Assembly (NCBI GenBank): GCA_965200115.1 | Contig: OZ241336.1 | Span: 2,294,001-2,358,000 of the forward strand | DNA from: JAPOUP01 sp026708635 | GTDB taxonomy: Bacteria; Pseudomonadota; Alphaproteobacteria; Rhodobacterales; Rhodobacteraceae | Reading direction: 5' to 3' | DNA length: 64,000 nt | Shown: positions 61,625 to 64,000 of the stretch, in pieces | How positions within the stretch are numbered: the stretch's first letter is position 1 | How the letters are laid out: each line of letters opens with the position of its first letter | Program-made: the position numbers and the translations under genes | The notes under the pieces: model-generated | Seen by the model: only the letters and a program-made list of their open reading frames with translations | Told to the model about the DNA's origin: nothing | Databases searched by the model: none

Positions 61625-62477
61625 GCTCGCGCCGCATCATATCGACCATCGCCAGACTCTCATTCAGTCGCCTCGGATCAAGGCCCGTTTCAAATCCCAA
61701 TTCCCCAAGCCGGGCGGCGACCGACTCGGTCGCGACATTGCCCGTCGCGCCGGGCGCGTAAGGACAGCCTCCAAGACCCCCGACCGCCGCGTCGAATCTC
61801 CGGATGCCCATGGCCAGGGCGGCCTCCACATTGTCCAGCGCCCGACCGCCCGTATCGTGGAAATGACCCGCAATGCGGTCGGCGGGGATCCGGTTCAGTA
61901 CCGCTTCGAGCATCGCACCGACCGTTCCGGGCGTTCCCCGGCCTATCGTATCCCCCAGCGAGACCTCGTAACAGCCCATTTCCATCAGAGACTCGGCCAC
62001 GTCGGCAACCCGTTCAGGAGGGGTGGGACCGTCATAGGGACATCCAACGGCACAGGAGACGTAACCGCGGACCGGAATTCCCCGCGCCAGCGACGCGGCG
62101 ATGACCGGCCGGAACTCCGCCATGCTCCGCGCGACCGATCTGTTGGTATTGGCCCGCGAGAACCCCTCCGACGCCGATCCGAAGACCGCGATCTCGTCCG
62201 CGCCGGCCGCAAACGCACGCTCCAGGCCCTTCATGTTGGGAACGAGCGCGGCATAGGACACGCCAGCGGCCCGGCTAATCCCGGCCAGGACCTCCGCGCC
62301 GTCGGCCATCTGCGGAACCCACTTCGGCGAGACGAACGACGCGACCTCAATGCGGCGGAATCCGGCACGGCTCAGTCGGTCCACCAGCTCGATCTTACTC
62401 CGCGCCGGTATCATGATCGGTTCGTTCTGCAGTCCGTCACGTGGACCAACCTCGAATATCTCGACGGACTCGGACAA
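61617..62477 (-). CDS. liuE: Hydroxymethylglutaryl-CoA lyase (TTG start)
   Basis: This lyase cleaves HMG-CoA to acetoacetate and acetyl-CoA, the last step of leucine degradation. It has 286 residues with the N-terminal FEVGPRDGLQNEP, the metal-binding region, and the signature GGLGGCPYAPGATGNVATE containing the catalytic Cys. The open frame extends to 62639 inside the GST gene. I place the start at TTG 62477 because GGGAGAG lies 6 nt upstream and the family begins there. It follows the GST gene by about 50 nt. Confidence 0.9.
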   Translation of the reverse strand: MSESVEIFEVGPRDGLQNEPIMIPARSKIELVDRLSRAGFRRIEVASFVSPKWVPQMADGAEVLAGISRAAGVSYAALVPNMKGLERAFAAGADEIAVFGSASEGFSRANTNRSVARSMAEFRPVIAASLARGIPVRGYVSCAVGCPYDGPTPPERVADVAESLMEMGCYEVSLGDTIGRGTPGTVGAMLEAVLNRIPADRIAGHFHDTGGRALDNVEAALAMGIRRFDAAVGGLGGCPYAPGATGNVATESVAARLGELGFETGLDPRRLNESLAMVDMMRREHV

Positions 62478-62526
62478 AGACCGCTCTCCCAATTCCGACC
62501 CCCGGGCCTCCGGCAAAACCGCCTTC

Positions 62527-63183
62527 TCAACCGTCAGGAGGCCCGTAGAAGTCCTTTTCGTAAAGCAGGGCCGATCCCGCGGTGGGCAATGACGCCCGAA
62601 ACGCCTTACGGGCGGTGATCCGTCCGTACCAGGCGGCAACCCGTTCGAAGGGCTCCAGCTTAGCGAAACGCCGCGTTATGTAGAGCGCCTGACCGACGGA
62701 GATGTCCGCCGCCGAAAAGCCGCCGTCAAGAAGATGCTCACGTCCCTCCAACCGTTTTTCGATCGCGGCATAGCACTTTCCTAACCGCTTCGGCTCGAGT
62801 TTCATGAGAATCGGTGAGCGCATGGACTCCTCGTGAAGGATCAGATGCTGCTGCGTCAGCGCGGCGCCGTGCTGCGTCAGGGTTTCCGCGAAATGAATCC
62901 AGATCAGCCATTCCGCGCGTTCCGGGTCGCCCGGCGCGCGCCCAAGCCCCGAGGCCGGAAAGCGTTCGCAGAGATATTCCGTAATCGCGCCGGACTCCCA
63001 GATAACCCGTCCGTCGATTTCAAGAGCCGGAACGCGACCGATCGGATTGATCGCGAGATACTCCGGGGAGCGGAGGGACCGGTCGAACGGCCGCTCCACC
63101 ACCTCGCAGTCAACACCGATCTCCCTCAGAAGCCATAGGGAACGCATCGAACGTGTCTGGGGACTGTGATGCAGAACGATCAT
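62527..63183 (-). CDS. Glutathione S-transferase family protein
   Basis: This is a GST-fold protein of 218 residues. The thioredoxin-like N-terminal half starts MIVLHHSPQTRSMRSLWLLR and contains the cis-Pro in PIGRVPALEIDGRVIWESGA. The helical C-terminal half ends in WYGRITARKAFRASL. The ATG overlaps the stop of the biotin-carboxylase gene by 4 nt, so it is part of the liu operon. Its role there is not known. Confidence 0.9.
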   Translation of the reverse strand: MIVLHHSPQTRSMRSLWLLREIGVDCEVVERPFDRSLRSPEYLAINPIGRVPALEIDGRVIWESGAITEYLCERFPASGLGRAPGDPERAEWLIWIHFAETLTQHGAALTQQHLILHEESMRSPILMKLEPKRLGKCYAAIEKRLEGREHLLDGGFSAADISVGQALYITRRFAKLEPFERVAAWYGRITARKAFRASLPTAGSALLYEKDFYGPPDG

Positions 63184-64000
63184 TTCTCCAGCTTCTCCAT
63201 CACGATGAGAACGGCTCCCGCGTCCACCTGAAGCCCGGGAGCGACGGCAACCTCCGATACGACTCCGTCGCGGGCCGCGACAAGCGTGTGCTCCATCTTC
63301 ATGGCTTCCATCAACGCGAGACGGTCACCCTGAAACACCCGGTCACCGGCGGCGACGAACACCGCCTTGACATGCCCCGGCATCGGGGCTTCCACCACGT
63401 CCCCGGATGCATCCGGATCGCCCGTCACGGCAAGCGGATCAGGCAGCTGGAAATGATGGCCACCGTCCTGGAAAACACTGACTCCACCCTGATGAAGCAC
63501 GCACCGCGCCGTTGACTTCATATCGTTGATCCACCACGCGCCATCCCGCCGGGCAATGGCATACACGGTGTCGTCAACGGTCACCTCAAACCGCCTGGCG
63601 GCCCGCAGCCTGACGCGAGCGGTGTGTTCCACGCCATTCCACCCAAGCCTCACGGTATGCTCGACCGGCGTCCAAAGCGAGAACCCCGCGAGCGGGTCGT
63701 CGAGACGGTCGAGTCCCAGCGCGACCACGGCCGCAAGCGCCCGGTGGTGGGGCTCCGGAATTGGCGACTTCCCGAGTGTTTCGATCTCACGGTCTATGAA
63801 ACCGGTGTCCGCCGCGCATCCCGTGCACCGCAACCTGCGAACCGCGTTCAGAAGAAAATCCTGATTGGTGACAAGACCCGCGACCTCCGTCATGGAAATC
63901 GCCCGATCCATCCGGGACAGCGCTTCGACGCGGGACTCACCGTGGGTGACGATCTTGGCGACCAGCGGGTCGTAATGGTGGCTGATAGCGTCTCCGGCGC
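63180..64000 (-). CDS. liuD: Methylcrotonyl-CoA carboxylase, biotin-containing alpha subunit (C-terminal part)
   Basis: Only the last 273 codons are in the window and the gene continues past the right edge. The visible part begins in the biotin-carboxylase C-terminal domain (HHYDPLVAKIVTHGESRVEA), passes through the BT domain, and ends with the biotinyl domain. The carrier Lys lies in EAMKMEH, 30-40 residues before the end. With the HMG-CoA lyase and hydratase downstream, this fits carboxylation of 3-methylcrotonyl-CoA in leucine catabolism rather than propionyl-CoA carboxylase. Confidence 0.9.
   Translation of the reverse strand, partial: AGDAISHHYDPLVAKIVTHGESRVEALSRMDRAISMTEVAGLVTNQDFLLNAVRRLRCTGCAADTGFIDREIETLGKSPIPEPHHRALAAVVALGLDRLDDPLAGFSLWTPVEHTVRLGWNGVEHTARVRLRAARRFEVTVDDTVYAIARRDGAWWINDMKSTARCVLHQGGVSVFQDGGHHFQLPDPLAVTGDPDASGDVVEAPMPGHVKAVFVAAGDRVFQGDRLALMEAMKMEHTLVAARDGVVSEVAVAPGLQVDAGAVLIVMEKLEK

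Noticed and set aside
61221..62618. 465-codon + strand frame opposite liuC and liuE
   Set aside because: It covers the complement of two clear enzymes and has low-complexity Arg/Pro-rich composition.
1..64000. tRNA genes and CRISPR arrays
   Set aside because: All spacers were read for TTC-containing tRNA arms and for regularly spaced repeats, and none was found.

Overview
The window looks like a chromosomal contig from an alphaproteobacterium, most probably of the order Rhodobacterales. The gene orders aapJQMP / ATP12 / RluA-type synthase / crcB / rarA / rplQ and ETF-QO / TPR protein / ispE / ispB / DUF2007 / methyltransferase are ones I associate with that group. GC is high, most genes start at ATG with GGAG-type ribosome binding sites, and TTG starts occur in conserved genes (rpsK, rpsM, the HMG-CoA lyase). 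No tRNA, rRNA or CRISPR array was recognised.

Layout. 1-8.4 kb is an accessory, IS-scarred region. A broken IS30-type transposase is followed by a lower-GC cluster on the + strand (1567-6667) that encodes a complete NMT1/SsuA-type ABC importer, two short-chain dehydrogenases and a NodB-fold deacetylase. Then come a truncated gene, two solo ends that look like IS66-family termini, and an IS5-type element with intact ends but a broken transposase. 8.5-13.1 kb holds the aapJQMP general amino-acid ABC transporter. 13.6-17.1 kb holds ATP12, a pseudouridine synthase, crcB and rarA. 17.4-42.4 kb is the large ribosomal superoperon on the minus strand: rpsL, rpsG, fusA, tuf, the S10 and spc clusters, secY, adk, then rpsM, rpsK, rpoA and rplQ. 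Its main peculiarity is a two-gene RND efflux operon (21.1-25.4 kb), with long empty spacers on both sides, placed between adk and rpsM.

42.4-43.9 kb is a 1.5 kb spacer carrying divergent promoters. phaA and phaB (polyhydroxybutyrate precursor synthesis) follow, with a PhaR-like operator inside the phaA promoter, then a GNAT acetyltransferase. 47-55 kb contains a DUF465 protein, a TrmN6-like methyltransferase, DUF2007, ispB, ispE, a TPR lipoprotein-like protein, ETF-QO and YebC. A foreign-looking two-gene cassette (SDH-type serine protease plus a small basic protein) sits at 55.5-56.5 kb. 56.6-60.2 kb holds an SLC13 transporter, an EamA transporter and a YmdB-like phosphodiesterase. 60.8-64 kb is the end of a leucine-degradation (liu) operon, which runs off the right edge inside the biotin-carboxylase subunit.

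How the genes fit together. Most of the window is housekeeping: translation, secretion, quinone and isoprenoid supply, fatty-acid and leucine oxidation feeding ETF-QO, and acetyl-CoA storage as PHB. The accessory parts are the 1.6-6.7 kb uptake and modification cluster, the RND pump inside the ribosomal superoperon, and the SDH protease cassette. Of these, the 1.6-6.7 kb cluster is the best candidate for an uncharacterised pathway. Its substrate cannot be read from the sequence.
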